The notes below the pieces were generated by a model. The model had not been told where the DNA came from. It searched no databases and saw nothing but the letters and a program-made list of their open reading frames with translations. Positions 1 to 11,714 of a stretch of 64,000 nucleotides of DNA are shown piece after piece (the first letter of the stretch is position 1; each line of letters starts with the position of its first letter). Made by a program: the position numbers and the translations under genes. Source of the stretch: Erinaceus europaeus (Eukaryota; Chordata; Mammalia; Eulipotyphla; Erinaceidae); contig NC_080175.1 in assembly GCF_950295315.1 (NCBI RefSeq), forward strand, positions 63,322,853 through 63,386,852, written 5' to 3'.

Positions 1-1007
1 CTAAAGCCTTTAAATCATTTACAAGTTTGGTAACAATTTATGAAGCAAACATAACAATAATGATGCTATTTTGGACTTGACTGCAATTAAATGGAGCCCT
101 TTTAGTAATATTGAGATTGAAGTTGAGATAAAGATAAAGATAAAGATAAAGATTCTGTTGTGGAGAACATAAAGTACCAAGTATGAACTTCTTGTTCTGT
201 ATTGCTCCCATGGACTTTCAATACATCTGTCACATTAATTAAAGTGAAAAACATTGTTTGAGTTTGACTAAAGCATTTCCAACTTGCCTGAATAAATGAT
301 GTGTTAGAACTAATGAGGTCAATCTGCACATGCAATCTGATGCAAAATATATCATTTCATTAACAAAAATGCTATCTACATGTTTCACGCCATGCCTTTA
401 TAGATAGTCCCACACATATGTCTTTGGTTACTGAGTTAAAAATGAAAATAATTAAAATTGATTTGTTTCTAAATGTATTTTCCTAAATAGGATTATGGAA
501 ATATTAACTGAGAACTATGGAAACACATCCCACCAACAACAATACATCCATTGCATTAGTTAGATTCTCTAATGTTTTAGTGCAATTCCTGCTATGTAGT
601 CTAGCTCAATACTACTCAGAGTGATTGGTCAACTGAATCAATTCATAATCTATTGTTAACCTATGATAATATAAGCACAGATATCAATAATTAACTTTTA
701 TGTAATGTAATGGAATAATTTTATGGCTATATTCATATAAATATATGTAGGTTCTATTGTATTTTCTAATTTTATAGTTTTCTTAACTATGCTTAAACCA
801 AGCTTTAGTTCACTTGGAATTGGAAATCAGTATTTTCTTTTTAACACAAATAGTATGAAAATCAGTTTCTTAAAACATTGTTTTAAAAACCTCTCACAGA
901 CTAGGTCAAAACCTCAAATATATCAAGATACTAACCTGTCAGGAAACAAGGAAATGTTTCAAGAAAAGGGTACAGGTTGACATAAATTCTGGAATGATAG
1001 TTTAATA
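1..1007. other. Unique AT-rich intergenic DNA
   Basis: No recognisable gene or transposon. Open frames are short and have no family resemblance. The only structured element is a short GATAAA microsatellite near position 130. Confidence 0.6.
126..153. repeat. (GATAAA)n microsatellite
   Basis: About four and a half uninterrupted copies of the hexamer GATAAA. Too short to be a SINE tail on its own, and no tRNA-like head adjoins it. Confidence 0.8.
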
Positions 1008-1174
1008 AGTTGAGTTATTTTTATTTTATTTATTTATTTTTTTTTACCAGAGCACTGATCAGCTCTGGCTTATGGTGGCTGGGGGATTGAACCTGTGACT
1101 CCAGAGCCTCAGGCATGACAGTCTGTCTGCATAACCATTATGCTATCTACCCCCACCCAGTTGAGTTATTTTTA
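1008..1174 (-). mobile_element. SINE group C, minus strand, with 16-bp TSD
   Basis: Read on the minus strand it has a tRNA-like head (TAGATAGCATAATGGTTATGC region, then a box-B-like GGTTCAATCCC) followed by the GAGCTGATCAGTGCTC body and an A-rich tail. The body, 1024-1158, is flanked by perfect repeats AGTTGAGTTATTTTTA at 1008-1023 and 1159-1174. TSD plus A tail is the hallmark of L1-machinery retrotransposition. No coding capacity. Confidence 0.9.
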
Positions 1175-1639
1175 AACTATGACTCTTCACCTTGGTTGGC
1201 CTGAAATGGATTTCATTTTGGGCTCAAGTCTAATGAAAGCCTTTAACTACCTATGTGATTGTTCAATATGGATATTTTTAAAAGTATATGTTTATAAACA
1301 TTTCTCAGTTTTGACCCTCTTCCCATTTCAATAAAATATTTAATCCACATGTAAAGCTACTTTTTCTGTATGATTTACTGTTATAGAACTAATATCAATG
1401 ATAATTATTCAATTTTTCCACATTTAGTGCAGAGTTGACTAGGTCATAGACAAACTATTACAACAAAAGAAATCACACTTAATACTGATAATGCATCCTC
1501 ATGTAATTCTCTATTCTGTCATCATTGGAATTTTACTTTTCAATTAGTGACTCAGACTTATTTCACATTTTTGCCAATAGGTCCTTTGATTGAAACTTCA
1601 TGCCTCATTATTCCACAGCTGCTATATTTTCCTCCTCCT
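1175..1639. other. Unique AT-rich intergenic DNA
   Basis: Nothing recognisable between the two SINEs. Short open frames here look like chance. Confidence 0.5.
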
Positions 1640-1850
1640 GCTCCACTTTTTCTTCTGTTTTCTTCTTCTCCTTCCTTCATAATCTTCTCTTTCAATACAG
1701 AGGGTATGAATCTTCTTTCAATACAGAGGGTATCAAAGAGAGACAGACTCAGAGAAAAGGAAAGACTCCATGTGGTGGCCAGGGAATTGAACCCATGTTC
1801 TTGTCTATGTGAAAATGTGCACTATACCAGTTTAGTAATCTAGTTTCTCA
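1640..1850 (-). mobile_element. Diverged tRNA-derived SINE (group F), minus strand
   Basis: Minus-strand reading gives a box-B-like GGGTTCAATTCCC near 1780-1792 followed by CCACATGGAG and a pyrimidine-rich body. The tail side contains a 27-bp tandem duplication (TTTCAATACAGAGGGTAT at about 1689 and 1716). Boundaries are uncertain and no TSD was found. Confidence 0.55.
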
Positions 1851-2014
1851 GTAATTAGTTTTAAGAAATGAAGAGATTGTTTTTTCTTTCCGTCATAATT
1901 AAATGTAATATTATCTAATATTAAAACATGTTTGTCATTTAATTTGACTTTCCTAGAGTAATATATGTATATAATTTCATAATATTAGCTATTTATTTAA
2001 AATATTTTTATTTA

Positions 2015-2785
2015 TGCAAATTAAGATATCACCTCACTCCTGTGAGAGTGGCATACATTGAAAAGGACAGCAGCAACAAATGCTGGAGAGGCTGTGGAGA
2101 CAGAGGGACCCTTTTGCATTGCTGGTGGGAATGTAAATTTGTCCAGCCTCTCTGGAGAGAAGTCTGGAGAACTCTCACAAGGCTAGATATTGGCCTTCTA
2201 TATAACCCAGTAATTCCTCTCCTGGAGATATACCCCAAGGACTCCATAACACCCAACCAAAAAGATATGTGCACACTTATGTTCATAGCAGCACAATTGA
2301 TAATAGTTAAAACCTGGAAGCAACCCAGATACACAACAGCAGATGAGTGGCTGAGAAAGCTGTGGTATATATACACAATAGAATACTACACAACTATTAA
2401 GAACAATGAGCCCACCTTCTCTGACCCATTGTGGATGGAGCTAGAAGAAATTATGTAAGTTAGCTAAGTCAGAAAGATAAAGATGAGTATGGGATGATCC
2501 CACTAATCAACAGAATTTAAGAAAGAAGAACAGAAAGGGAAATTCAAAACAGGAGTTGACTGAATTTGGAGTAGGGCACCAAAGAAAAAACCCTGGATGG
2601 AGGGTGAGGGTGCATGTTCAGCTTCATGGGGTGGGGTGGAGGGGAGGGGAGGGGACACAGTCTTTTGGTGGTGGGAAACGTGTTTATGTACATTCCTATC
2701 AATTTGCAGTGATATAAATCACTATTTATTTAATATGAGAGGGGAAAATTGATTGAATATCTCAACTTTTAAAAATAAAAAAAGA
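2015..2785 (+). mobile_element. L1 3' end, older subfamily (ORF2 C-terminus plus short 3' UTR)
   Basis: A 5'-truncated L1. The first 440 bp encode the ORF2 C-terminus. The 3' UTR then runs through GGTGGTGGGAAACGTGTTTATG to ATATGAGAGGGGAAAATTGATTG and ends at an A-rich tail near 2785. Younger copies in this window (for example 61288-62627) do not end here but continue for another 1.1 kb, so this copy shows the ancestral, shorter 3' UTR. No convincing TSD was found. Confidence 0.85.
2042..2458 (+). pseudogene. L1 ORF2 C-terminal fragment
   Basis: An open 138-codon stretch covering only the last part of the L1 reverse transcriptase/endonuclease polyprotein. It keeps the L1 cysteine motif C-x3-C-x7-H-x4-C ([18 protein letters not shown]) at residues 18-35, followed by the conserved YPKDSI and EYYTTIKN blocks. 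In full L1 this region contributes to RNA binding and RNP formation. Here the endonuclease and reverse transcriptase domains are absent, so the fragment is inert. Confidence 0.85.
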
Positions 2786-3024
2786 TTTTTGTTTAATATT
2801 TATTTCAGATGTAGGGCCAGAATTGAGAGATAATTAACATTTTAAATGCTTATAATCAGATAAGCTAATGAAATACACAGTATGAAGAAGAATTTACATA
2901 TTTCTTGTTTGGTAATTCTTTATATCGTAACAAAATAAGATTATAATCTACCTGAAGATATGCATATTATAATATATTTTCCCCAGAAGCAGTCATTATA
3001 TAATAATATATCAAAATAATTATT

Positions 3025-3205
3025 TTTGGCTAGGGACACAACATAATGGTTATAAAAATGTTATTCATTCCTGAGTCTCTGAATTACCAACCAGATTCAA
3101 TCTCTAGAACTATGATAAACCAGAGCTGAGCAGTGCTCTTTGGTCTTTCTCTCTATGTCTTTTTCTATGCATCTCTCAGTCTCTTTCATTAAAATACAAT
3201 TTAAA
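3025..3205 (+). mobile_element. Diverged SINE group C, plus strand
   Basis: Contains ACATAATGGTTATA, a degraded box B (GATTCAATCTC), and the group C body CAGAGCTGAGCAGTGCTC, followed by a T/C-rich stretch and an A-rich tail near 3190-3205. Confidence 0.75.
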
Positions 3206-3234
3206 AAATAGAATTAGAGACTCACACACAAATG

Positions 3235-3370
3235 GCTTTTTAAGATAAGAGAAGAGAGACGATGTCACTGGTTTTCCACATTATGATTGGGGTCAAGCCC
3301 AAACCTGCTTTGCACTCCTGGCAAAACAAACACTCCCCTACATGAACTATCTTGGTGATCCTGTGGTAGG
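3235..3370 (-). mobile_element. Probable old tRNA-derived SINE, minus strand
   Basis: Minus strand gives a box-A-like TAGTTCATGTAGGGGAGTG and a following GTTTGGGCTTGACCCC resembling box B, then a GA/TC-rich body. Diverged; boundaries approximate. Confidence 0.45.
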
Positions 3371-3621
3371 AACATTCTGAATTTCATTAATAATACAAGT
3401 GGTAGATTTAATATAGTAATTTGAATCTCATCAACTCAAATTCATGAGCTTAATTAAATATCTAATATCTGATAGTTGGATGTATGGACAATAGTTTAGT
3501 CTTAATTTTGAAGACAGACTTAGTTTTAATTTCCATTATAGCACTTTATAATCAATTAAACTGTGTTGAGTACATTACTTACTCCATCTCTGGTTTAATT
3601 TATTCCCATGTAGAATACAAA

Positions 3622-3725
3622 GAGGCTGAGTATGTAGCTTAATGGTAGAGTGAATGCCTCAGCTTGAAAAGGCCTTATATAGATCTATGGAACTGCTATC
3701 CTCCAATAATAACAACAAAACAACT
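3622..3725 (+). mobile_element. Possible old tRNA-derived SINE
   Basis: GTAGCTTAATGGTAGAGTG at 3631-3649 resembles a tRNA box A. The box B region is decayed. The segment ends in AATAATAACAACAAAACAAC, a SINE-type tail. Confidence 0.45.
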
Positions 3726-3782
3726 GTATAGAATTTAAAATGTAGATGCCAACACCCCCACACACAAGTTCATTAAAAATGT

Positions 3783-4121
3783 GGGAGACTAGTAGCAGCA
3801 CAACAGACTAAGCACACATGTTGTCAAGTGCAAGGACTGGGGTTAGTATCTGGGTTCAAGCCTCCAGCTCCCCACCTGCAGGGGAGTCTCTTCATAGGCA
3901 GTGAAGCAGGTCTGCAGATGTCTATCTTTCTCTTCTCTGCTTTTTATTTCCATCCTTTCTCAATTTCACGCTGTCCTGTCAAACAATAAAGACAGCAGCA
4001 ACAACAACAATAATAACGATAAATAATAAAGGGTACAAAAGGAAAAAAAAATAGCTTCCAGGAGCAGTGGATTTGTAGTGCAGGCACCACCCATCCCCAG
4101 TGATAATCTTGAAGGAAAAAA
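3783..4121 (+). mobile_element. SINE group A, long variant with extra 3' block
   Basis: The tRNA-like head is followed by the group A middle (CTCCCCACCTGCAGGGGAG, GTGAAGCAGGTCTGCAG, CTTTCTCTT) and a CAACAACAATAATAAC tail. Beyond that tail lies an additional block (GCTTCCAGGAGCAGTGG to GTGATAATCTTGAAGG) and a second A-rich tail. The same block recurs at 56970-57070 and, on the minus strand, at 43085-43150, so the long form is a genuine subfamily. Confidence 0.85.
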
Positions 4122-4126
4122 ATATG

Positions 4127-4417
4127 TTAGGGCTAGAGATATGATACAGTGGTTTACACACCATCTTTCATGTCTGAGGCTATGAGGCCCCAGATTAAAT
4201 CATTGCTACTATCATAAACAATTCTGACCAGTGTTGTGGTTAAAAAAAAATCTTGTGGCACTGTGGTAATGGAAAGACAGCAAAAGTCTCTTACCCCTGA
4301 GATTCTGAAGTCCTAGGTTCAGACCACAGCACCAGCACAACCAGAGCTGAGCAGTGTTCTGATCTTTTTCTCTTTGTGTATCTTTCTCATTTAAATAAAT
4401 AAATAAATAAATAAACT
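4127..4417 (+). mobile_element. Two adjacent diverged SINE group C copies
   Basis: The first copy (4127-4242) has TAGAGATATGATACAGTGG and ends in an A run. The second (4257-4417) has GTTCAGACCACAGCACC, the diagnostic CAGAGCTGAGCAGTGTTC body and a tail of five AAAT units. Each has its own A-rich end, so they are two insertions, not one dimer. Confidence 0.7.
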
Positions 4418-4439
4418 ATATCAAAATGAGAGAGATGTT

Positions 4440-5372
4440 ATAATAATAGACAATATAAATTTCAAAGGTTTGAAAGCATGCCTGGTACTAAGTAAACATT
4501 TGCTATCATTCCATAGGTAAAGCTATTCATCTTGAAACTTGAAAGTATCAAATAGGTTTATAGGCTATGATTATGTTATTTATTGGTTTGTCTATCAATT
4601 AAATTAGTATCTTGTTTATCCTTAGGTATTAACTGGATTGTCAGAAAATTTATAGCTTATTTTTCTGTTTTTTTCTATACAAAAATGCACCATAACATTC
4701 ACAACAACCCAATATAACTATATGATATATATATTGAGCATATTTTATTCAAGAAGTTGAAATATATATATATATATATACACTTCCTATTTTAATGTTG
4801 CTATCACATGCCAGTGAAATACAAATAAAATAATAGAATGGTGTATCTAGATGTTAATATTGTATTATACCCAAATGTTGGTGTGAGATTTTAGTTACAA
4901 ATATACTCTTAGCATAGGTTATTTCTACAAAAAGCAGTTCTCAGTAACTGTCAAATTACCCATTGTAAATGTGCAAACTAAAGTAGCCAGAAGAATGAAA
5001 ATGAGCTGCATACCTGTTCTCCTCAGGCAACAGATTTACTGTGAATTTTTAGCACCCAAAGTGAGGGTGCTTCTAAAATATTGCATATGGTTTTCCATAT
5101 ATTTAAGTGAAAATGAAGTATCAAGGTGACAACTTCTTTGCATTCCTAATAAAACAAGCCAAAATACTTTTTTTTTAAAATGTATTTTCAGAGATGTGGT
5201 CTTGAGAGAAAAGAAACTTATAACTGCCTTTAGCATTTAGGCAATGAAATCACAATTCTGTTGTCAGTGAACTAAACATCTTCTACATATTTCTGAATTA
5301 TCAGTAAAGTCAGTTCATCATTTAGTGAACAGACTTAGTTATTGCAACAGACATTGCAAATGTATACATGCT
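4440..5372. other. Unique AT-rich DNA with a short (TA)n tract
   Basis: No gene or recognisable transposon. Contains (TA)n at about 4763-4780. Confidence 0.5.
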
Positions 5373-5845
5373 TGTAGGGCCTTAAAGCCAGCCAACCCCC
5401 CCCCCCCCATGCTCCATTGTTGACACTATGGTCTGTTTACATAATCATTGTTTTGCCTGAAAGATCTCCACCACAGTAACCCCTCAGGGTATTTCTAATT
5501 CAGTTAAAAACATTGCAACAGTTGCTAAGGACACTTCCACCTTCTCAGCATGCCTTTTGCCTCTCTCCACCCCCTTTCCTAGTCATTTACTTTTTCGGAC
5601 ATGCCACTTCCAGTTTTTACCCTATAAAGCCCGCTGCTGTACCTTTTTCACTTCTGTGTCCCAACCTGGAGAAGACCTGGAGAAGGGCTGGTGTGCATAG
5701 CAGGAGGTGGCCATTTTGCTAGCTCCACCTGGCATAAACCTGCTGTGCTCACACCCTACTCTAGAGCATCCACATCAATAAAGAATTGTATTACCACACC
5801 GCCCACGAGTTCCTTATCTCTCTCCGGTGAAGCTAGCCTGGCACA
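5373..5845 (+). mobile_element. Candidate solo LTR of an endogenous retrovirus
   Basis: Starts TGTAGGGCC and ends GGCACA. Inside is a TATA-box candidate CCTATAAAGCC at 5621-5631, a poly(A) signal AATAAAG at 5777-5783 and then a short pyrimidine-rich U5-like stretch, the order U3-R-U5 expected for a plus-strand LTR. The four bases before it (TGCT) and after it (TGTT) differ by one, compatible with a decayed 4-bp TSD as in gammaretrovirus-like ERVs. A 13-C run lies at 5396-5408. No internal region or primer-binding site adjoins it. Confidence 0.5.
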
Positions 5846-6392
5846 TGTTAAAACTTTAGTCATCCAGTACCTCAGATGTGATTATTTTGGAGCTAGGGTT
5901 TACACAAAAATGAGGTCTTGATTGTAGCACTTACCTTCTGAGTGGTTTCTTTATGAAGGAGGAAACACAGACACTTATACATAAAGGGAAGAACATGTAA
6001 ATCTATATAAATATAACCATTTACATATTAATGAGACAAGCCTAAAAAATTCGAGCCATGTAGATATTTTTTTCTGTTGAACTTTTGTTTCCCTCTGGAC
6101 TATGAAAATTAATTTTCTAAGTTAAGTCATCTAGAATTTAGGGATTTCATTTTTTTTTGCTAGAGGAGTCCTAGAAAAATAATACAATTATATTATACAC
6201 TCACTAATACTTAAATGACAATTTTCTTCTTCTAGATATATTTTACAGGAAAAATTTAACTATAGTTTCAGTATTGCAATGGGCTACCTCTTTTCTCTGA
6301 ATGTCAATGGAGATGTTTGACATACAATACACAAATGTAAAAACCAGTATTGATAATTGTCATCAAATGATAAAGGAAGAATAGCTATCATA

Positions 6393-6433
<41 letters not shown>

Positions 6434-7109
6434 TATATCACCATATTTTCTGTGAAAAATTCTAAAATCTGTCACTTTGGCAATTTGTTAGCAGTTCTGC
6501 TGGGTAATCTTATCTATGTATAATTCAACTAGAAAGACTAGGTTCTGTCCAAAGCTTTATAGGATGTATATATGGTTTCCTTCTAATTTCATTTATCCCA
6601 TAACTTATCTAAAAGACACCCTGAAAACACATAACAGTAAGAACTCCATGAGTAGCAGTGTGTTATTCAGACGTCCCTCCATTCCTTTCTGTCTTCCTCT
6701 AAGAATATGGAGCTTGATGGTGGAGGAGAACCTAGGTTGGGGTTGAGAGTGTTTTGCAGAAAACTGAGAAATTTACCCATGTTTCAACAACTGTTTTCAC
6801 TGTAAACAACTGTTTTCACTTTTCAATGAAAAAGAAAAAAATAATATGATAAAATAAGCTGGGCTGTATAGGACACTTACTAACATAACAATTGTATAAG
6901 GTCCTCTGGTAGTGTCACATATAAAATAAAATACAATACTAGCAACACCTAGTTTCTTTCAAATACAATGTTCTTGGGCATGCTAAACATGGGTTGATTG
7001 GCCCCAGGATACCTCAAACTGTCAGAGATGGTGAAAGGTAGTTACTAAGAATGAACTCATATAAGGCATCCTTCTTTTCTAAATACTTCCTTCCTTTTTT
7101 CTTTCCTTA
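5846..7109. other. Unique AT-rich DNA with (AT)n tract
   Basis: No gene recognised. Holds a dinucleotide (AT)n run at 6397-6430 and a small tandem duplication of AACAACTGTTTTCACT at 6786-6820. Confidence 0.5.
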
Positions 7110-7740
7110 TTTCATTTTTTTCTTTTTATATTACAGAACTGCATGTTGACAGGATTTGAATCCACACCATTCCCATCACCAGAGTTCTGAATCTTCACTC
7201 TCTCCACTGCAATCCACCACAGTTCCCGTAAAATTTTACACATGGGCCAACCACCTTCTCTAAAGCTATCTGTCCACATTTATACATAGTTGCCCCTTCT
7301 TTTCCTGATTCAATCCTCTCTTTCCCTCTAAGCCACTCATAACATCATAACTACCTCCGTATGTCCCTTTCCTATTCCTTCTCTCTCTAGATACTGATGG
7401 AGCTGGAGTGCAGAGTCCTCTTAATCTTAATCCTATCACTTCTCCCCCCCCCCCCCCCCCAGAGTATGGATCAAGGTTGTTTATGGGGAACAGAAGATAG
7501 GAGTTCTGGCTTCTGTAGCTGTTTCTCTGCTGAGCATGGGCATTGACAGGTTGATCCATACCCCCAGCCTGTTTCTATCTTTCCTTAGTGGACCAGAGCT
7601 CTGGAGATTCAAGGGTCCAGGACACATTGGTGAGGTCATCTGCCCAGAAAAAGTCAGGGTGGAGTCATGGTAGTATCTGCAGTCTGATGTCTGGAAAGTG
7701 GCATGACCTGAGGCTGTGGATTTTTTTCAGCTGGTAGATT
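7110..7740 (-). mobile_element. Old L1 3' UTR, minus strand
   Basis: The minus strand resembles the L1 3' UTR modules seen in younger copies: near 7475-7600 the plus strand reads GAGTATGGATCAAGG, CTGAGCATGGGCATTGACAG and TCTTTCCTTAGTGG, all matching the inverted young UTR. The proximal part (7140-7440) is an older L1-type tail (TTCCCATCACCAGAGTTC). A 17-C run interrupts it at 7444-7460. Strongly diverged. Confidence 0.65.
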
Positions 7741-7750
7741 ATGTGTCTAG

Positions 7751-7790
7751 TTTTATCTCTTGTGTACAAGTTTTATCTCTTGTGTACAAG
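7751..7790. repeat. 20-bp tandem duplication
   Basis: GTTTTATCTCTTGTGTACAA occurs twice head to tail, without mismatch. It looks recent, since the flanking L1-derived DNA is heavily diverged. Confidence 0.85.
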
Positions 7791-7934
7791 TTGTAATCAG
7801 GTCTGATTGCAGCTACTCCATAAACCACACCTCCCAGAAGCCCTGCTTCTTTACTTTCTTCATGTTGAAATAAAACTGACTTATAACTTCATATAAGTTT
7901 TAGATGTGCATAATTGTGTTGTTTTTTCTTTTTA

Positions 7935-8185
7935 AAAAAGATTTTGTATTTATTTGTTTTACTTATTATTTATTTATTTAATTATTGGATAGAGACAACC
8001 AGAATTGAGAGGGAAGGGGCGTGAAAGAGAGGGAGGGAAACAGAGAGACACACACAGCACTGCTTCACAGTTCACAAAGCTTTCTACCTGCAGGTGGGAA
8101 CTGGGGGCTCAAGTGGGAACTGGGGCTTGCACATTGTAACATAGGCTCACAATAAGATCCCCCAACATTTGGCCCCTGCATTTTT
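7935..8185 (-). mobile_element. SINE group B, minus strand
   Basis: Plus strand shows the inverted group B order: A/T tail, ATTGGATAGAGACAACCAG, GAAAGAGAGGGAGGG, CTGCTTCACAGTTCAC, AAAGCTTTCTACCTGCAGG and the tRNA-like head. A local duplication (GTGGGAACTGGGG) lies in the head-proximal part. Confidence 0.85.
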
Positions 8186-8349
8186 TTTCCTAAAATAAGT
8201 CTGTCTGTGCCAGGTTGAAAAGAAAAGTTAGAAGATGTCATACAGATACCTGTATAGTATTACAGAGGCACAGAGGTCAAATACAATAAGTATATTGAGA
8301 ACTAAGAAGTGAAAAATTATCAACTGATTTTGATTTATTAACACCCAAG

Positions 8350-8432
8350 GCCATTTGCTATTGCTTTTTTTTCTTCATAGAACTTTAGTTTATTAATTCA
8401 CTTTTTTTTTTTTTTTGCCATTTGCTATTGCT
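8350..8432 (-). mobile_element. Ultra-short retrocopy of an mRNA-like 3' end
   Basis: Perfect 16-bp direct repeats (GCCATTTGCTATTGCT) at 8350-8365 and 8417-8432 bracket a 51-bp insert. On the minus strand the insert starts with an A-rich run, contains AATAAA (within TTAATAAACT), and ends in AAAAAAA about 17 bases after that signal: the layout of a cleaved and polyadenylated transcript end. This suggests target-primed insertion of the last 40 or so bases of an unknown RNA. The parent transcript is not identifiable from so short a piece. Confidence 0.65.
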
Positions 8433-9590
8433 GAAGTCCAGGTTGTGGAAGGGACTACATGTTGTTCTTCATTGTCTAGCCTTACAGTGATTTTTACCTT
8501 TGTTCTTTGTTACTTTAGACGTTTCAGAGAAGTCATAATTTCCTAGCCCTCTAGTTGAGGTGGTTGAAAGCAAATTATTATACCCCACTTTTTTGCATAA
8601 TACATATCCTTATTCTACAGCATGAGCTTTTACAAGTTCAGTGTGAATGACTGATTAATTATATATCACAAATTACATATTTCACAATGCTGTTGGTGTT
8701 ACTGCTTTTACAAAAGGAAACTGAACTTACCCAGTTATAAAAGTCAGGCGAATTCATAGCTCTGTCATTGGTCCTGGGATTTTTTTGCCATTTCTTTCTA
8801 TTTTTTTATTTTTTATTTTTAAGCAGGACTACAATAAGAATAAAGCGAGTGAGGTCAGAACCAAATGTAAGAGAGATGTGTTACAGAATGTAGGTTAAAA
8901 TAAAAGAAAGTCATCAGTTTTGACTTTGTAATTTGAACAGTCTTGTATTAATGAAATGGTCATTACTAAAATAATTTCACCGAAATTACTGCTACATGTC
9001 TGACTTCTTTGTTTCTCACTGAAAAAGAAGATGTAAAATATTTCTAAACTATATAGAAGTATTTTCAGGAAGAAACTGAAATACTGGTGAGAATGCATTA
9101 ACTATTTTGAAACAAAATAGAGTACTGGCGTGAAAAGTAGGGAAATACAAGGCACATTGATTAATAATGTGCAATATTAAATTATAAGTGAAAAAATCAG
9201 ATATAAAAATTCCATGTCATTTAATATCAAATTGTATATATTCTAAACTATTCTAACTTTGATAGTTTGTCTTATAAAGCTATATTTATGTGTGCATACA
9301 TATACTAATATGTAATTATATGTGTACAAATGCATTTATACACATATATCATATATTAATTCTTTAATATTTATTTTAGCACTATTAAACATTATTGTTT
9401 TTTATCCTTGGAAAAGGAAAAGTTATTTCATTCATTTTTAGTAAACTCTGTAACTTGCATAATTTCATATAAATATACTGATTTGTAGGTATATATTCTT
9501 ATAATGAACTCATTGAATACATATTTTTTCAAATCATTTCATTGGGAAAATAATGGCTTACAGGAGAGTTGCTGACACATGGGAAATAAT
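8433..9590. other. Unique AT-rich DNA
   Basis: No gene or clear transposon. Simple AT-rich stretches only. Confidence 0.5.
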
Positions 9591-9805
9591 TTATTTCCTT
9601 GTGATAGGAGTCTGCACACACTCCCACCACCCGTATAAGTCCTTCTCTATCATCATGCACTGAATCCCCAAGGCCTTTCTACTTACTTCCCATATTCCCC
9701 TCCCAGTGTCCTTTGCTTTGCTGTAATACACCACAAATTTGGTTCACTAGTTTTCCATTCAGTCAAAGCTAGCTTGGTTTCACATGGTCCCTGCTCTTCA
9801 AGAAA
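9590..9805 (-). mobile_element. Possible old L1 3' UTR remnant, minus strand
   Basis: ACACACTCCCACCACCCG and the downstream CCCC-rich, ACCACAAATTTGG-like text resemble the old L1 tail at 7140-7260. Weak and diverged. Confidence 0.35.
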
Positions 9806-10012
9806 TCAACTGCTGGGGCTGGGTGGTCAAACAACTGGCTGAGTGCACATACTACAAAGCACAAGGACATAGGTTCAACCCCCTGCAGGGGGAAAGCTTT
9901 ATGAGTGGTGAAGCAGAAGCAAGGCTGCAGGTGTCTCTCTGTTTCTTTCCCTCGCCCCCTCATTTTTTAGTTGTCTTTAACAAATAAAGATAATTTTTAA
10001 AAAGTCAACTGC
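9806..10012 (+). mobile_element. SINE group B with 8-bp TSD
   Basis: tRNA-like head (GGCTGGGTGGTCAAACAACTGG), group B middle (CCTGCAGGGGGAAAGC, GAGTGGTGAAGCAGAAGC, CTGCAGGTGTCTCTC) and tail AACAAATAAAGATAAT. TCAACTGC flanks it at 9806-9813 and 10005-10012. Confidence 0.88.
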
Positions 10013-10313
10013 CCTTAACTCCCCACTCCTGTTACCTAATATTCTAGCACAACATACCTGAGTATCCTCTAGAGAGACTAACTGAAGGAATAAGGAAGAC
10101 ATTTGTTAGTCAAGGTTTGATTCCAAATACAATTTACAAGATATTGCAGCTCACATTTACGTTTAATTACTTAATCTCCATTTAGAGCTCTCTTTTCTAG
10201 ACTATTTAGATTATAAAACAGCTCCTTTATGTGTCATGGGCATGATGTAAAATAAATCCCAACCTTCACTGCATTATCAGGAATCTCTCTCTCTTTGTCT
10301 CTCACTCTTTCCA

Positions 10314-10364
<51 letters not shown>

Positions 10365-11714
10365 GTGTTTTCTGTCGTTATCTCTAATTTCTCACTATTC
10401 AAAAAACTTTCAGCCTGAAACAATGAAATCCCACTGACGCCAAATAAATGAATTGATTTAAAAAAGCAAACTTTATTTCAGCACATTCTTGTCATATCTT
10501 CTCCATTAAAAAAAATAAGCTCAGTAAGATTCAAAGTTATACTCTGTAGACAGAATATATTATTCATAATATTCATTTGAATCAAACCTCCTGTCTAAAT
10601 ATATTCCACCATAGAATACATTACTAACTAAATAAGTATTGCAATTTATATGTGAAACAATCTTGTAAGTTTAGTTTAAATATATTTCTGAAAGCATTGT
10701 AAAATTCCAGGAAGATTCTAGAGAGTAATGATACTTAAGGGAATAAACATGGCATTGCTTTTCTGAATGTATAACAAAGTGGCAGCTTCAAATTATGAAG
10801 ATACTGCAGAATGGACTGTATGCTAATGACAACTTTTAGTATAGTATTCTTGGTAGCAGAGAAAGAGATTAGGGAATGTTACTTCAAAGTTCAATTCCTT
10901 TATCTCATTATCTGTGCGATATGAAATTTGGACAAGATCTTCTCTTGAGTCTACTGTAGTTACAATTTTCTGTAATTTTAATGAGAAAACAATTTAAAAA
11001 TAAAGCAGTTTGTTTTAATGCATACTACTCCAAGTTACATTAAAATCTGAATGAATAACATTGCAATGAAAGGACTTCAGATACATCAATGACAAAATGG
11101 AAGGGAAAATATCATCTTTACTTTTCATTATCAATTCTATTTTAAAAATAAAATAGTAAAATAAAAGCCAGTTAGCATTTCCCATTTGACCTAACTCCAT
11201 ATAAGTCATTATAAAGGCATCTTTTTTGTTTAGTTTGTTTTATTTTGTCCAACCAAATAAAAATTAGAGAAAGTCCATTATAGAATTATACAGTTTTGTA
11301 CCATGCATTCTGATAATTCTCCATTAAGCTAAAGGGATTTCTGTTTCTGATAATAATTACTGGTAGTTTTGTAGTCTTAAATTACCTATAAGAACATCAT
11401 TGGCTATAGAAAATGTTAGATCTGATTAAACATAGTGATGTGGCTTCACTTAGTAGCCACTTTGAAGGAAAGAACAATCCATTCTCTCCACAGTAGAGGT
11501 CAATTCAAAAATTAAAGAAACAATTTTGAGGATAAAAATTGCTAAAAAATATAGTGAACCACATCTGTTGAGTTAATACACATTTTTTATTGCAAGCTAC
11601 CTCTCAACAATAGATTTTAAAAAGCAGGAAATGTGAAAATCAGTGTTAGATATAATATATTTTATAAATATCTATGATATGCAGAAAGATATAGTATGGC
11701 CTAAATCTCTTCTA
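10013..11714. other. Unique AT-rich DNA with (TATC)n microsatellite
   Basis: No gene recognised. A (TATC)n array of about 12 units lies at 10314-10364. Confidence 0.55.
10314..10364. repeat. (TATC)n microsatellite
   Basis: About 12 near-perfect tetranucleotide units following a CT-rich lead-in. Confidence 0.95.
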
